From an uncultured Haliea sp. (GTDB lineage: Bacteria > Pseudomonadota > Gammaproteobacteria > Pseudomonadales > Halieaceae), in NCBI GenBank assembly GCA_947258585.1, contig CAMYIZ010000048.1:48692-112691 (forward strand): a stretch of 64,000 nt of DNA, read 5' to 3'. A program made the translations under genes and the position numbers. The notes under the pieces were generated by a model. It saw only the letters and a list, made by a program, of their open reading frames with translations, had not been told where the DNA came from and made no database searches. Position 1 is the stretch's first letter. The number at the start of each line of letters is the position of its first letter. This document shows positions 45,546 through 57,419 of this stretch, in pieces.

Positions 45546-47237
45546 CTACAACAGCAGGCGGCGGATATCCCCCAGCAATGCCACCAGCTGGGTACAGAAG
45601 CGGCCGGCGTCGCCACCGTTGATGACCCGGTGGTCGTAGGACAGGGACAGGGGCAGCAGGGTGCGGGGCTGGAAGGCCTGCCCGTCCCAGACCGGCTTGA
45701 CGCTGGCCCGGGATACACCGAGGATCCCCACTTCCGGCGTGTTGACGATAGGCGAGAAGCCGTTGCCGCCGATACCGCCGAGACTGGAAATAGTAAAGCA
45801 GCCGCCCTGCATCTCCGCCGGCTTGAGCTTGCGCTCGCGAGCCTTTTCGGCCATTTCCAGTACTTCTTCGGCGAGTTGCCAGAGGGTTTTCTGGTCGACG
45901 TCGCGGATCACCGGCACCATCAGGCCCGCGGGCGTATCCACGGCCATGCCGATGTGGGTGTAGCGCTTGTAGACCAGGTTTTCGCCGTCCGCTGACAGGG
46001 AGGCGTTGAACTTCGGGTTGTCCCGCAGGGCGATGGCGCAGGCCTTGAGCAGGAAGGGCATCGGGGTCAGCTTGGTGCCGCGCTGCTCCGCCTCGGCCTT
46101 GAGCGCCTTGCGGAACGCTTCCAGTTCGGTGATATCCGCGTCGTCGAACTGGGTGACGTGGGGCACATTGAGCCAGCTGCGCTGCATGTTGGCGGCAGTC
46201 AGCTTGTCGAGCTTGGTCCGGGCCACGGCCTCGATCTCGCCAAAAGCGCTGAAATCCACTTCCGGCACAGCGGGAATCCCGGAGCCCGAAGTGACTGCGG
46301 CAGCCTTGCCGCTCAGTGCCCGCTGCACGAAGCCCTGAACATCCTCCTTCAACACCCGCTCACGGGGACCGCTGCCGGCGACCTTGGTAAGATCCACCCC
46401 CAGCTCCCGCGCCAGCTTGCGCACAGCGGGCCCCGCATAGACGAGTTGCTCATCCGAGGGTACCCGCGGCGACGGCGCTTCCGCAGCGGTTACCCGGTCT
46501 GTGGCCGAGCGCTTCGCAGGTTGCTCCGCAGCGACCTCGGCCTCGCCGGAAGCAGTCGCGGCAGAATCCGCTTCCGGCGCCGGCTCGCTGCGGTCGGAAT
46601 CACCGCCCGCATGTTCCAGCACCACCAGCGGATCGCCCTGGCGCACGGCTGCGCCTTCCTTCACCAGCCACTTCACAACGGTGCCGGCGTGGGTCGAGGG
46701 CACCTCCATGGATGCCTTGTCCGACTCCAGCACCACCAGCGAGTCGCCCTCCCCGACCTGGTCGCCCACCTGGACACTGAACTCGATGAGATCCACGTCA
46801 TCCTCGGTGCCGATGTCCGGTACCGTGATAGTGATTTCCCGGACAGCGGCGGCGCTGTCCCCGGCGGCTGCACCGCCATCCCTGTCTGCAGCGGCGGTCG
46901 TTGCCGCCTGCTCCTCCGGCTCCGCGGCAGCTGGCGCCGCAGGCTCCTCCTGAGACTCCTTGGGTTGCGCGGGCTCCTCGGCATCCGCGGCCTCCTCCCC
47001 GGCTGTCTCCACCACCAGGATGGGTGCACCCTCGGCCAGTTCATCGCCGACCTTCACCAGCACCTGCAGCACCTTGCCGGCCACGTCCGAGGGGATCTCC
47101 ATGGACGCCTTGTCCGATTCCAGCACCAGCAGGCTCTGCTCCAGTTCAATTTCGTCGCCCACCGCCACCAGCAGCTCAATGACTTCCGCGCCTTCCGCGC
47201 CGCCGATATCCGGTACCGTTACCTGTTTCTTAGCCAT
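45546..47237 (-). CDS. aceF: Pyruvate dehydrogenase E2, dihydrolipoamide acetyltransferase
   Basis: E2 transfers acetyl groups from E1-bound lipoate to CoA. The 563-residue protein has two N-terminal lipoyl domains with the modified Lys in ESDKASMEIP (K43) and ESDKASMEVP (K175), joined by Ala/Glu/Pro-rich linkers, a peripheral subunit-binding domain (VYAGPAVRKLARELGVDL) and a catalytic domain ending in SYDHRVINGGDAGRF with the catalytic His. It follows aceE by 20 bases. No lpd gene adjoins it. Confidence 0.96.
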   Translation of the reverse strand: MAKKQVTVPDIGGAEGAEVIELLVAVGDEIELEQSLLVLESDKASMEIPSDVAGKVLQVLVKVGDELAEGAPILVVETAGEEAADAEEPAQPKESQEEPAAPAAAEPEEQAATTAAADRDGGAAAGDSAAAVREITITVPDIGTEDDVDLIEFSVQVGDQVGEGDSLVVLESDKASMEVPSTHAGTVVKWLVKEGAAVRQGDPLVVLEHAGGDSDRSEPAPEADSAATASGEAEVAAEQPAKRSATDRVTAAEAPSPRVPSDEQLVYAGPAVRKLARELGVDLTKVAGSGPRERVLKEDVQGFVQRALSGKAAAVTSGSGIPAVPEVDFSAFGEIEAVARTKLDKLTAANMQRSWLNVPHVTQFDDADITELEAFRKALKAEAEQRGTKLTPMPFLLKACAIALRDNPKFNASLSADGENLVYKRYTHIGMAVDTPAGLMVPVIRDVDQKTLWQLAEEVLEMAEKARERKLKPAEMQGGCFTISSLGGIGGNGFSPIVNTPEVGILGVSRASVKPVWDGQAFQPRTLLPLSLSYDHRVINGGDAGRFCTQLVALLGDIRRLLL

Positions 47238-47257
47238 GCGCTTCGTATCCTGTACCG

Positions 47258-49909
<2,652 letters not shown>

Positions 49910-50154
49910 GCGGCTATCGCTCCTGACGAGAGGTTGAGGCTGGGAAGCGGAGCGATTTTATAGTGTCAAATTAGAACTTGACTGCGATTGCCCCGCTGCC
50001 GACAGTATAGACTCCGACTCCGATTCTTGCGCGAACCAAAGCAAAGCCAGTGAAAACAGCAGGTACACGGTACACCATGACAGGCCCGGTGACAAACCGA
50101 GGGTTCTTTTATAGAACTATCGGCTTGCCAAACCGGACCAAAAAAGGATGCGCT

Positions 50155-53019
50155 CTAGTCGACCGTATAGAACGCCTGCCGGGCCTTGAGCGCGGCCGCG
50201 GACTCCATCGTCTCCCCATAGCCTTCCGGCAAGGACTGCTCCCTGCCCGGCGCGACCACCAGCAGGGAGTGGCGCCGCTCGCGGAACACTGCAGTGAAAT
50301 AGGCGCTCCAGTCCTCCAGGCTCAGGCTGCTGACGGCGTCCGCCATTTGCTGGCGGCCGTCGAAGGCAAACTCCTTCTTGGCAATGGACTGCCAGTAGAA
50401 CTCCGCCCGCTCCCACAGATTCTTGTCCGGGCGCTGGATCTCAGCCACCAGCGACTTCCTGTAGCGCAAAAACTGCTCTTCATCCAGTCCGCCCGTCACC
50501 CCGGCCATATAAGCGTCGATCGCCCGGGTCACTGCGGGCGCAGAGGCGCTGGGTGACTGGATCAACAGCATCAAGCCGGGTATGTCCAGCTGCGGCCAGG
50601 GGAACGCGCTGACCACGTAGCCCAACTGCTGCTCGGTACGCAGTTCCTGGAAGAACCCGGTCTTGATGATGTGCGCAGTCAGCGCCGTTGCCGCCCGATC
50701 CTGCCAGCTGCGATCGCGACCCTGCAGGTACCAGCCGACCACCGCGTCATCATGATCAACCTCGACCGGATAGAACAGGCTTTCGCCCGGTGCAATACGG
50801 GTCACCCGCAGGGGTGGCAGGGAAGGCGGTTCGCCATCGCCCAGCAGCTCACCCACCCGCGCCGCCAGCTCGGGCACAATGGCGGCGTCGTAGTTGCCGT
50901 AGAGCATGGTCTCGGCGGTTGCCTGCACCCAGAAGTCTTCGACCCAGCGGTCCAGCGCCGCCAGGGTCATGACCTGCAGCGCCCCAACCAGGCTCTGCTC
51001 TCCCCACTCGCCGTGCAGCAACGCCTCGCGGACGTCATCGGTCACCTGGCTGCTGGGGCGCTTGGCCACGCTGTTTTCCAAATTGCGGATCATGTCCGCG
51101 CGGATATTGTCGAAGCGCTGCTCGCCAAAGGAGGATGCCTGCACCACATCCAGCAAGCGGTCCAGCAGCAACAATTGTTTGTCGTTGTATCCGCTGACCC
51201 GCAGGCTGATACCCTGGGCGTGCTTGTAGACATCAAAGTTGAGCCCCGCGAGCTGCGCCGGGTAGGCAAACTCATTGACCGCATCTTTCAGCAGCGCTGT
51301 ATACAACACGCCAGCGGCCGCCTGGGTGGCGGTCTCCCCCACCTCGGGGGAACGGAAATTAATGTAGAGCGCGCCGCGCGGAATCCCGAATTCCGTATCC
51401 TGCCCAAACCAGACGGTCTGGCGGGTTTCATCCAGCACCGTGGCGGGCGCGCTGGCAACCGCGGTTGCGGACACCAGGCTGGTGTCTTCCGCGATGAACT
51501 CGTTCGGTGGCGGCAGGGCCAGGCCGGCATCCCGCACCGGAGCGGTCCAGCGCTGCAGCTGTGTCGGCTGCACCGGCTCGGCGCTGTAGGGCACCCCATA
51601 GTACGGTGATTCCCGGTCGACTTCGAGCGACTGGTGGGTCAGGGTCACCAGGGCGTTATCGGGCACCACCCGGGACAACAATTCCGTCAGCATGACGGGG
51701 TCGTAGTCGGACATCAGGCTGCCGCCCCGGAGGATGTCCTCGGGCGCATAGTAATGCATGCCACTGGCGAGGGCGCTGGCGTAGTTGACCGGTTCGGACT
51801 TCTCCCGGAAGCGAAACTGCAGTTCCGCCAGACGCGATTGCTCCTCGTACAGCCATTGCTGGGGGCCCTCCCGCCGCAGCATTTCCAGATAGGCGAACAG
51901 CAGCTGCAGAACGCGCTCCCTGCGCGCCAGGCCTTCCTCGGTCAGGCCAATACTGACGCTGAACAGAGCGCCGCCGCGCCAGCCAAGGCCCGAACCGGCA
52001 CCCAGGCTCTCCGCCAGGCCTTCCTCCTTGAGCCGGGCCAGCAGACTGCCACTGCCCTCATGCCCCACCAGGTTCCCCAGGTAACCGAGGGGATTACTGC
52101 GGTAGGCATCGCGATAGTCCGGCACCGGGAAGGACACTTCCAGCTGGCGCAGCGTCGCCTGGGGCTGCACCTTGACCAGCATGGGCAGGGCATCGGGGGC
52201 AAACAGGGGAGCGCCTATGACTTCGGTTTCGACACCCCGGTTGGGCACCGGGGCAAACCGGGGCACCACCATCGCCTCCAGTTCATCCAGGGATTCAGCG
52301 CCAAACACCACCAGCCGCATCTTGTTCGCGGAGTAGTGTTGTTCGTAGAACTTCAGCAGGTCGTCCCGTATCGGGGCCCCGGGCCGGTCGGCGAGGGTTT
52401 CCAGGCTGCCGACGGTGAACTGGCTAAAAGGGTGCTCGGGATTCATCACTGCCTGCAGTACATCCAGCCCCCGCCGCGGGTCGCTGCGCAACCCCATCTG
52501 GAACTCTGCCTCTACCGCATTCATCTCGCGTTCGACATAGCCCTCGTCGAAGCGAGGTGCGATGAAGAAGCGTGAAAATCGATCCAGTGCATCCTCAAGA
52601 TAGGGCGCCTGGATATCAAAGAAATAATTGGTGTGCTCGAAACTGGTGTAGGCGTTGTGGCTGCCACCGTGCTCGGCGATGTACTGCTGGTAGTCGCCCG
52701 CTTCCGGATACCTGTCGGTACCGAGGAACAGCATATGCTCGAGAAAGTGCGCCAGCCCCTCGCGGCCGGGCGGGTTGTCGCCGCTGCCCACCAGCACATC
52801 CAGCGCGGCGGCGGCCTTGGGCGCTCCCGGATCGGATATCAGCAGCACCTGCAGCTCGTTATCGAGGGTCAGATGACGGTAGGCATAGTCGTCGTTCGGG
52901 CTTTGTACCGGCTGGGTACCGGCGCCGGGCAGGATGGCGGTGGCACAGGCCACCAGAAACAACAGCACAAGGCCGCCGGCCAGCGGCCGCAGCCATCGGC
53001 CAATGAACATTGCTTGCAT
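50155..53019 (-). CDS. M16 family zinc metallopeptidase (insulinase/pitrilysin type), lipoprotein
   Basis: The 954-residue protein has an N-terminal lipobox (FLVAC, Cys25), so it is probably anchored to a membrane facing the periplasm. The zinc motif is HFLEH (H91, E94, H95) with the distal Glu in NAVEAEFQMG. Four M16 half-domains are present, as in pitrilysin/PtrA, and the length is typical. It likely degrades peptides in the periplasm. It lies three bases downstream of the PerM-like gene and may be co-transcribed with it. Confidence 0.93.
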   Translation of the reverse strand: MQAMFIGRWLRPLAGGLVLLFLVACATAILPGAGTQPVQSPNDDYAYRHLTLDNELQVLLISDPGAPKAAAALDVLVGSGDNPPGREGLAHFLEHMLFLGTDRYPEAGDYQQYIAEHGGSHNAYTSFEHTNYFFDIQAPYLEDALDRFSRFFIAPRFDEGYVEREMNAVEAEFQMGLRSDPRRGLDVLQAVMNPEHPFSQFTVGSLETLADRPGAPIRDDLLKFYEQHYSANKMRLVVFGAESLDELEAMVVPRFAPVPNRGVETEVIGAPLFAPDALPMLVKVQPQATLRQLEVSFPVPDYRDAYRSNPLGYLGNLVGHEGSGSLLARLKEEGLAESLGAGSGLGWRGGALFSVSIGLTEEGLARRERVLQLLFAYLEMLRREGPQQWLYEEQSRLAELQFRFREKSEPVNYASALASGMHYYAPEDILRGGSLMSDYDPVMLTELLSRVVPDNALVTLTHQSLEVDRESPYYGVPYSAEPVQPTQLQRWTAPVRDAGLALPPPNEFIAEDTSLVSATAVASAPATVLDETRQTVWFGQDTEFGIPRGALYINFRSPEVGETATQAAAGVLYTALLKDAVNEFAYPAQLAGLNFDVYKHAQGISLRVSGYNDKQLLLLDRLLDVVQASSFGEQRFDNIRADMIRNLENSVAKRPSSQVTDDVREALLHGEWGEQSLVGALQVMTLAALDRWVEDFWVQATAETMLYGNYDAAIVPELAARVGELLGDGEPPSLPPLRVTRIAPGESLFYPVEVDHDDAVVGWYLQGRDRSWQDRAATALTAHIIKTGFFQELRTEQQLGYVVSAFPWPQLDIPGLMLLIQSPSASAPAVTRAIDAYMAGVTGGLDEEQFLRYRKSLVAEIQRPDKNLWERAEFYWQSIAKKEFAFDGRQQMADAVSSLSLEDWSAYFTAVFRERRHSLLVVAPGREQSLPEGYGETMESAAALKARQAFYTVD

Positions 53020-53022
53020 GCC

Positions 53023-54102
53023 TTACTCCAGATTCTTGGTGTAGCCCGGCCCTTCCGTCGGAGTGGGCCAGGCGTGGATGATAGCCTTGATCAGGGTGGC
53101 GAGCGGAATGGCAAAAAACACGCCCCACAGCCCCCAGATGCCGCCAAAAAACAGCACCGCCAGGATAATGGCAACCGGGTGCAGGTTCACTGCCTCGGAG
53201 AACAGCAGCGGTACCAAAACATTCCCGTCCAGCCCCTGGATGACAAAGTAGACAAGCACCAGGTAATAAAATTCACTGGCAAAACCCCACTGGAAGTATC
53301 CCACCAGCAGCACCGGAAGAGTGACCAGCGCTGCCCCCAGATAGGGAATGATCACCGACAATCCGACGCACAGGGCCAGCAGGGCGGCATAGTTAAGGTC
53401 CAGCAAGACGAAGCTGAGGTAACTGACCGAGCCCACGATCAGTATTTCCAGCACTTTGCCCCGGGCATAGTTTGCGACCTGGGTATCCATTTCCGTCCAG
53501 ATACGCCGCAGCAGGGGCCGCTCCGTGGGCAGGAACGTACCGAGCCAGGACAGGATCAACTGCCGGTCCTTGAGAAAGAAAAACACCAGGATCGGGATCA
53601 GTATCATATAGACCAACACCGTGAGGATGCTGGGGATGGTCGCCAGGGAGCGGGTCACCAGCTTCTGCCCCATACCGCCCATTTCCGCCTGTGCGAGACC
53701 GACCATCTGGTTGATCTGCTGCTGGCTGAAAATTTCCGGGTAGCGGGCCGGCAGCACCGCCAGCAACTGCTTGCCCTGCTCCAGCATCCGCGGCATTTCC
53801 GTCGCCAGAGACACCAGCTGGCGCCACACCAAAGGCAACAGGCCCAGGGTCACACCGAAAAAGATGCCAATAAACAATATATAGGCGACAGTCACCCCCA
53901 CCCACGACGGCAAGCCCGTGGCCTGCAGGCGCCCTGCCAGGCCCTGCATGAGATAGGCCAGCACAATGGATGCCACCACCGGGGCGAGGATATCGCCTAT
54001 GGTCATCAGCAGCACCACCGCGACAAGCAGCAGCACCAGCAGCAGGACCGACTCTTCCTCGAACAGGTAGCGCTTGTACCATTTATTGAAAATATCCAAC
54101 AT
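53023..54102 (-). CDS. AI-2E transporter/PerM family membrane protein
   Basis: The 359-residue protein has about eight membrane helices, including paired ones near the N-terminus (VLLLVLLLVAVVLLMTIGDILAP), and the family signature ILVYMILIPILVFFFLKDRQL. PerM-type proteins are putative permeases of unclear substrate. The gene sits between the TusA-like gene and the M16 gene on the same strand; the tusA-perM-bepA association recurs in Pseudomonas-like genomes. Confidence 0.9.
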   Translation of the reverse strand: MLDIFNKWYKRYLFEEESVLLLVLLLVAVVLLMTIGDILAPVVASIVLAYLMQGLAGRLQATGLPSWVGVTVAYILFIGIFFGVTLGLLPLVWRQLVSLATEMPRMLEQGKQLLAVLPARYPEIFSQQQINQMVGLAQAEMGGMGQKLVTRSLATIPSILTVLVYMILIPILVFFFLKDRQLILSWLGTFLPTERPLLRRIWTEMDTQVANYARGKVLEILIVGSVSYLSFVLLDLNYAALLALCVGLSVIIPYLGAALVTLPVLLVGYFQWGFASEFYYLVLVYFVIQGLDGNVLVPLLFSEAVNLHPVAIILAVLFFGGIWGLWGVFFAIPLATLIKAIIHAWPTPTEGPGYTKNLE

Positions 54103-54120
54103 GGACCAGATCCTGGGTGT

Positions 54121-54354
54121 TTACGACTTCTGCAAAACGTGAATATACACGCCCGCACGCTCCTCTGACGCCAGCAGAGTATGCCCCGACTGCTCGGCAA
54201 ATACCCGGAAATCCCGCACCGACCCCTGGTCGGTGGCCAGTACCCGCAGGCATTCTCCGGGCTGCATCCGGTTCAGGGCCCGCTTGGCATGCAGCAGGGG
54301 CATGGGGCATTGCAGCCCGCAGGCATCCACTTCCACCGTCACTTCATCTGTCAC
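54121..54354 (-). CDS. TusA-like sulfurtransferase/redox protein
   Basis: The 77-residue protein has the TusA fold with the active-site Cys in CGLQCPMPLLHAK (Cys16, CPxP motif). The start is taken as GTG at 54354, giving the normal length; the longer reading to 54528 overlaps the divergent bepA promoter. Relatives beside bepA and nadA (for example PA1006 of Pseudomonas) act in sulfur relay and molybdenum cofactor metabolism. The real TusA of tRNA thiolation would lie elsewhere. Confidence 0.85.
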   Translation of the reverse strand: MTDEVTVEVDACGLQCPMPLLHAKRALNRMQPGECLRVLATDQGSVRDFRVFAEQSGHTLLASEERAGVYIHVLQKS

Positions 54355-54491
54355 CTTGTTTCCGGTCTCCTGCCAACGTGGCGCACGAGTATATCCATTC
54401 GCTGCCGGCAGCCCAAACAGGATTGAACTTTTCCGCGCCGCCGACATCCGATGGCCAGTGCCGGTACTGGGCCGACTACAGGCTGCTGGCG

Positions 54492-54497
54492 TACAAT
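54492..54497 (+). promoter_or_regulatory. -10 element upstream of the BepA-like gene
   Basis: TACAAT in GGCGTACAATGAAGG lies 53 bases before the ATG at 54550. Confidence 0.35.
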
Positions 54498-54549
54498 GAA
54501 GGACCTGTCGGACGGAATCCGGCGCCAATTTGCAGTGAAGACCCCTGGT

Positions 54550-56022
54550 ATGAATTTACGTCCCCCCAAGCGCGCACGGCGGCACGGCACCACACTGGCG
54601 CTGCTGCTGGCCCTAAGCCTGCCGGGCGGGGATCTGCGCGCTACCGAGGGACTCAAGCTGCCCAACCTGGGCGAGTCCAGTACCAGCCTGTTCTCGGCGG
54701 AGTACGAATACCAGCTGGGGCGCACCTGGCTGCGCATTTTCCGCAACCAGGCGCCCATTGTCGATGACCCGCTGCTGTTCGACTACCTGGAAGACCTCGT
54801 CTACCGCCTGGCGACGCACAGCCAGCTGGAGGACCGCCGGATCGACCTGGTGATCGTGGACAGCCCGGAAATCAACGCCTTTGCGGTACCGGGCGGCGTG
54901 ATAGGCGTGAACAACGGCCTGCTCCTCTACGCCCAGACCGAGGACGAGCTGGCCACCGTGCTGGCCCACGAAATCGCCCACCTGAGCCAGCGCCATTTCT
55001 CGCGCCGGGTGGAGTTCCAGCGCAGCCAGCAACCCCTGAACCTGGCCGCCATGCTGGCGGGCTTTGTGCTGCTGGCCACCGCCGGTGGCGAAGCCGGCAT
55101 GGCGGCGCTGTCCGCGGCCCAGGCCGCGGCACAGGATTCAGCCCTGCGCTACAGCCGCAGCAACGAGTCAGAGGCCGACCGGGTAGGCATGCAAACCGTG
55201 GTGGCGGCGGGTATGGACCCCCATGCCGCCGCCTCCATGTTTGAGCGGATGATGCAGGCGTCGCGCTACACCAGCAGCAACCGCATCCCGGAATTCCTGC
55301 GCACCCACCCCCTGTCGGAAAACCGCATCGCCGACACCCGCAACCGCGCGCGCCAGTACACCCGGCCGCCCATGCGCGACGACACCGAGTACCAGCTGAT
55401 GCGCGCCCGGGTAATCAACCACCTGGCCGCCACCCCGGAGGAGGCCATCCAGAAGTTTCGCGGTGAACTGGACGGCAGCACCCGTTCGCGGGAAGCCGCT
55501 ACCTACGGCCTGGTGCTGGCCCTGACCGAGGCCGGCCGTGTCGACCAGGCCGCACTGGAACTCGACAGTATCTGGTCACAGAGCCCCGACCGGCTCGAAT
55601 ACAAGCTGGCCAACGCGGATATCCTGATGACGCGGGGTGAGCCGGGCAAGGCCGCCGAGCTGCTTTCCGGGGAACTGAAGCTGACGCCGGGCAACCACCC
55701 GCTGACCATGGCCTATGCCACGGCGCTGATGCAGGATCGCAAGCCACACCTGGCAGAGGCAGCACTGCTGAACCAGAGCAAGAATCGCCCCGACGACCCG
55801 GCCCTGTGGTACCTGCTGGCCGAGGTGCAGGGCCTGTCGGGGAATATTGTCGGCCTGCACCAGTCGCGCGCCGAATACTTCATCCTCACCGGCAACATGG
55901 ACGAGGCAGAGCGCCAGCTCAACTATGCGATGAAACTGGTGGGCAGCGATCATGTCACTGCCGCGCGCCTCAATGAACGATTGCGCGACGTTGCAACCCT
56001 GCGTCAACGCATGGAGATCTGA
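54550..56022 (+). CDS. bepA: M48 family metalloprotease with TPR domain, BepA/YfgC-like
   Basis: BepA is a periplasmic protease/chaperone for outer-membrane proteins such as LptD. The 490-residue product has a signal peptide (TTLALLLALSLPGGDLRA), the zinc motif HEIAH (residues 140-144), ESEADR at 205-210 supplying the third ligand, and a C-terminal TPR solenoid (about 310-485). ATG 54550 gives the proper signal peptide; longer readings run into the promoter. It is divergent from the TusA-like gene and convergent with nadA, a neighbourhood shared with pseudomonads. Confidence 0.92.
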   Translation: MNLRPPKRARRHGTTLALLLALSLPGGDLRATEGLKLPNLGESSTSLFSAEYEYQLGRTWLRIFRNQAPIVDDPLLFDYLEDLVYRLATHSQLEDRRIDLVIVDSPEINAFAVPGGVIGVNNGLLLYAQTEDELATVLAHEIAHLSQRHFSRRVEFQRSQQPLNLAAMLAGFVLLATAGGEAGMAALSAAQAAAQDSALRYSRSNESEADRVGMQTVVAAGMDPHAAASMFERMMQASRYTSSNRIPEFLRTHPLSENRIADTRNRARQYTRPPMRDDTEYQLMRARVINHLAATPEEAIQKFRGELDGSTRSREAATYGLVLALTEAGRVDQAALELDSIWSQSPDRLEYKLANADILMTRGEPGKAAELLSGELKLTPGNHPLTMAYATALMQDRKPHLAEAALLNQSKNRPDDPALWYLLAEVQGLSGNIVGLHQSRAEYFILTGNMDEAERQLNYAMKLVGSDHVTAARLNERLRDVATLRQRMEI

Positions 56023-56025
56023 TCG

Positions 56026-56109
56026 GGTGCGGCCGGCTAGGTGTGGCCGGCGAGGTGCGGCCGGCGAGGTGTGGCCGGCGAGGTGTGGCCGGCGAGGTGC
56101 GACCGGCGT
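56026..56109. repeat. Tandem 14-base repeat (6 copies) between convergent bepA and nadA
   Basis: Six units of GGTGYGGCCGGCNA occupy all of the DNA between the bepA stop (56022) and the nadA stop (56109). The unit alternates GGTGC and GGTGT. The same unit occurs three times at 11325-11366. Confidence 0.92.
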
Positions 56110-57182
56110 CAGGCGTTGCCAATCACACCCTTGCGCAAGCCGGCGGCAAAATCCAGCATGCGCCGCAGCGGCACCATGGCCTGCTCCCCGATAACGGGGT
56201 CGACAAACACCTCGTTATCCGTGCGCTCAAACACCTGGTCGAGGGCCTCGAGCTCGTTCATCGCCATCCACGGACAGTTGGCGCAGCTACGACAGGTCGC
56301 GCCATTGCCTGCGGTCGGCGCGATGATGAACTCCTTGTCCGGCGCCTGCTGTTGCAGCTTGTAGAAAATGCCCTGGTCGGTGGCCACGATAAAGCGGGGG
56401 TTCGGCAATTCCTGCGCGGCGCGGATAATCTGCGTGGTGGACCCCACCCGGTCAGCCAGCTCCAGCACTGCCGCCGGGGATTCCGGATGCACCAGCACCG
56501 CGGCATCAGGGTAGACCCGCTTCAGGTCTGCTATCCCTCGCGCCTTGAACTCTTCGTGCACAATACAGGCGCCATCCCACATCAGAATATCGGCGCCAGT
56601 CTGGCGGCGCACATAATCACCCAGGTGGCGGTCCGGGGCCCAGATGATCTTCTTCCCCTGAGCCGACAGGTGCTCGGCGACGTCGAGGGCGATGCTGGAC
56701 GTCACCACCCAGTCCGCCCTGGCCTTGACCGCCGCCGAAGTGTTGGCATACACCACCACCTCCCGGTCGGGGTGTTCGTCGCAGAAGGCTGAAAACTCCT
56801 CTATCGGGCAGCCCAGGTCCAGGGAGCAGGTCGCTTCCAGTGTCGGCATCAGGACCCGCTTGTGAGGCGTCAGGATCTTGGCGGTTTCCCCCATGAACCG
56901 GACACCCGCCACCACCAGCGTCGTCGCCGGGTGATCGTGACCAAAGCGCGCCATCTCCAGCGAGTCCGAGACACAGCCCCCGGTGGCCTCGGCCAGCGCC
57001 TGTATCGCTGGCGCGGTGTAGTAATGCGCGACCATCACGGCGTTCTCCGCCTGCAGGCGCTCGGCGATACGGGTCGTCAGCGCCTGCTCCTGGGCGGGGC
57101 TGAGTTTGTGGCGTTCGGCATTATCGAGGTGAACCTGTACTTGCCGGCGGATGGATTCCAGTTTGTCGGAGGCGATGCTCAT
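56109..57182 (-). CDS. nadA: Quinolinate synthase A
   Basis: NadA condenses iminoaspartate with dihydroxyacetone phosphate to quinolinate in NAD synthesis, using a 4Fe-4S cluster. The 357-residue product has cysteines at the expected three ligand positions, including TCSLDLGCP and [10 protein letters not shown], with [15 protein letters not shown] and VVTSSIALD of the triple fold. ATG 57182 is chosen, because a GTG extension to 57221 would start inside the -10 box. Confidence 0.95.
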   Translation of the reverse strand: MSIASDKLESIRRQVQVHLDNAERHKLSPAQEQALTTRIAERLQAENAVMVAHYYTAPAIQALAEATGGCVSDSLEMARFGHDHPATTLVVAGVRFMGETAKILTPHKRVLMPTLEATCSLDLGCPIEEFSAFCDEHPDREVVVYANTSAAVKARADWVVTSSIALDVAEHLSAQGKKIIWAPDRHLGDYVRRQTGADILMWDGACIVHEEFKARGIADLKRVYPDAAVLVHPESPAAVLELADRVGSTTQIIRAAQELPNPRFIVATDQGIFYKLQQQAPDKEFIIAPTAGNGATCRSCANCPWMAMNELEALDQVFERTDNEVFVDPVIGEQAMVPLRRMLDFAAGLRKGVIGNA

Positions 57183-57211
57183 AGCGCAGGGATCAAAAAA
57201 CACGGCCGCAC

Positions 57212-57222
57212 ATTTTAGCACA
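57212..57222 (-). promoter_or_regulatory. Extended -10 promoter element for nadA
   Basis: The minus strand reads TGTGCTAAAAT, 30 bases before the nadA ATG, like the gspE and fabV elements. Confidence 0.5.
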
Positions 57223-57264
57223 AATTATGCTCTGCCATGGGCAGCCTGGCGGGTCGGGCAGGCC

Positions 57265-57307
57265 AATCGCCGGTGCCTGAGGCCGACTCAGGCCCAAACC
57301 GGCGATT
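57265..57307. other. Long interrupted palindrome between divergent nadA and GGDEF-EAL gene
   Basis: Outer arms AATCGCCGGT/ACCGGCGATT (10 bases) and inner arms GCCTGAG/CTCAGGC (7 bases) form a stem with a GCCGA loop and an asymmetric CCAA bulge. It lies upstream of the -10 boxes of both genes. A TTTT follows on the plus strand, so it resembles a terminator although no gene ends there. Confidence 0.6.
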
Positions 57308-57419
57308 TTCCCCGCCGATCTCTAGAATTTTATTGAAATAATGCACACAACCTCATGTTATTTCTACAATAAAGCTGTACCCAGCGCTCCCACTGGGTGA
57401 CAATGGGGCAGACACCGCT

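Noticed and set aside
49910..50154. PdhR operator in front of aceE
   Set aside because: No ATTGGTNNNACCAAT-like palindrome was found; only a weak TATAAA and a small GTTCT/AGAAC repeat near 50104-50118.
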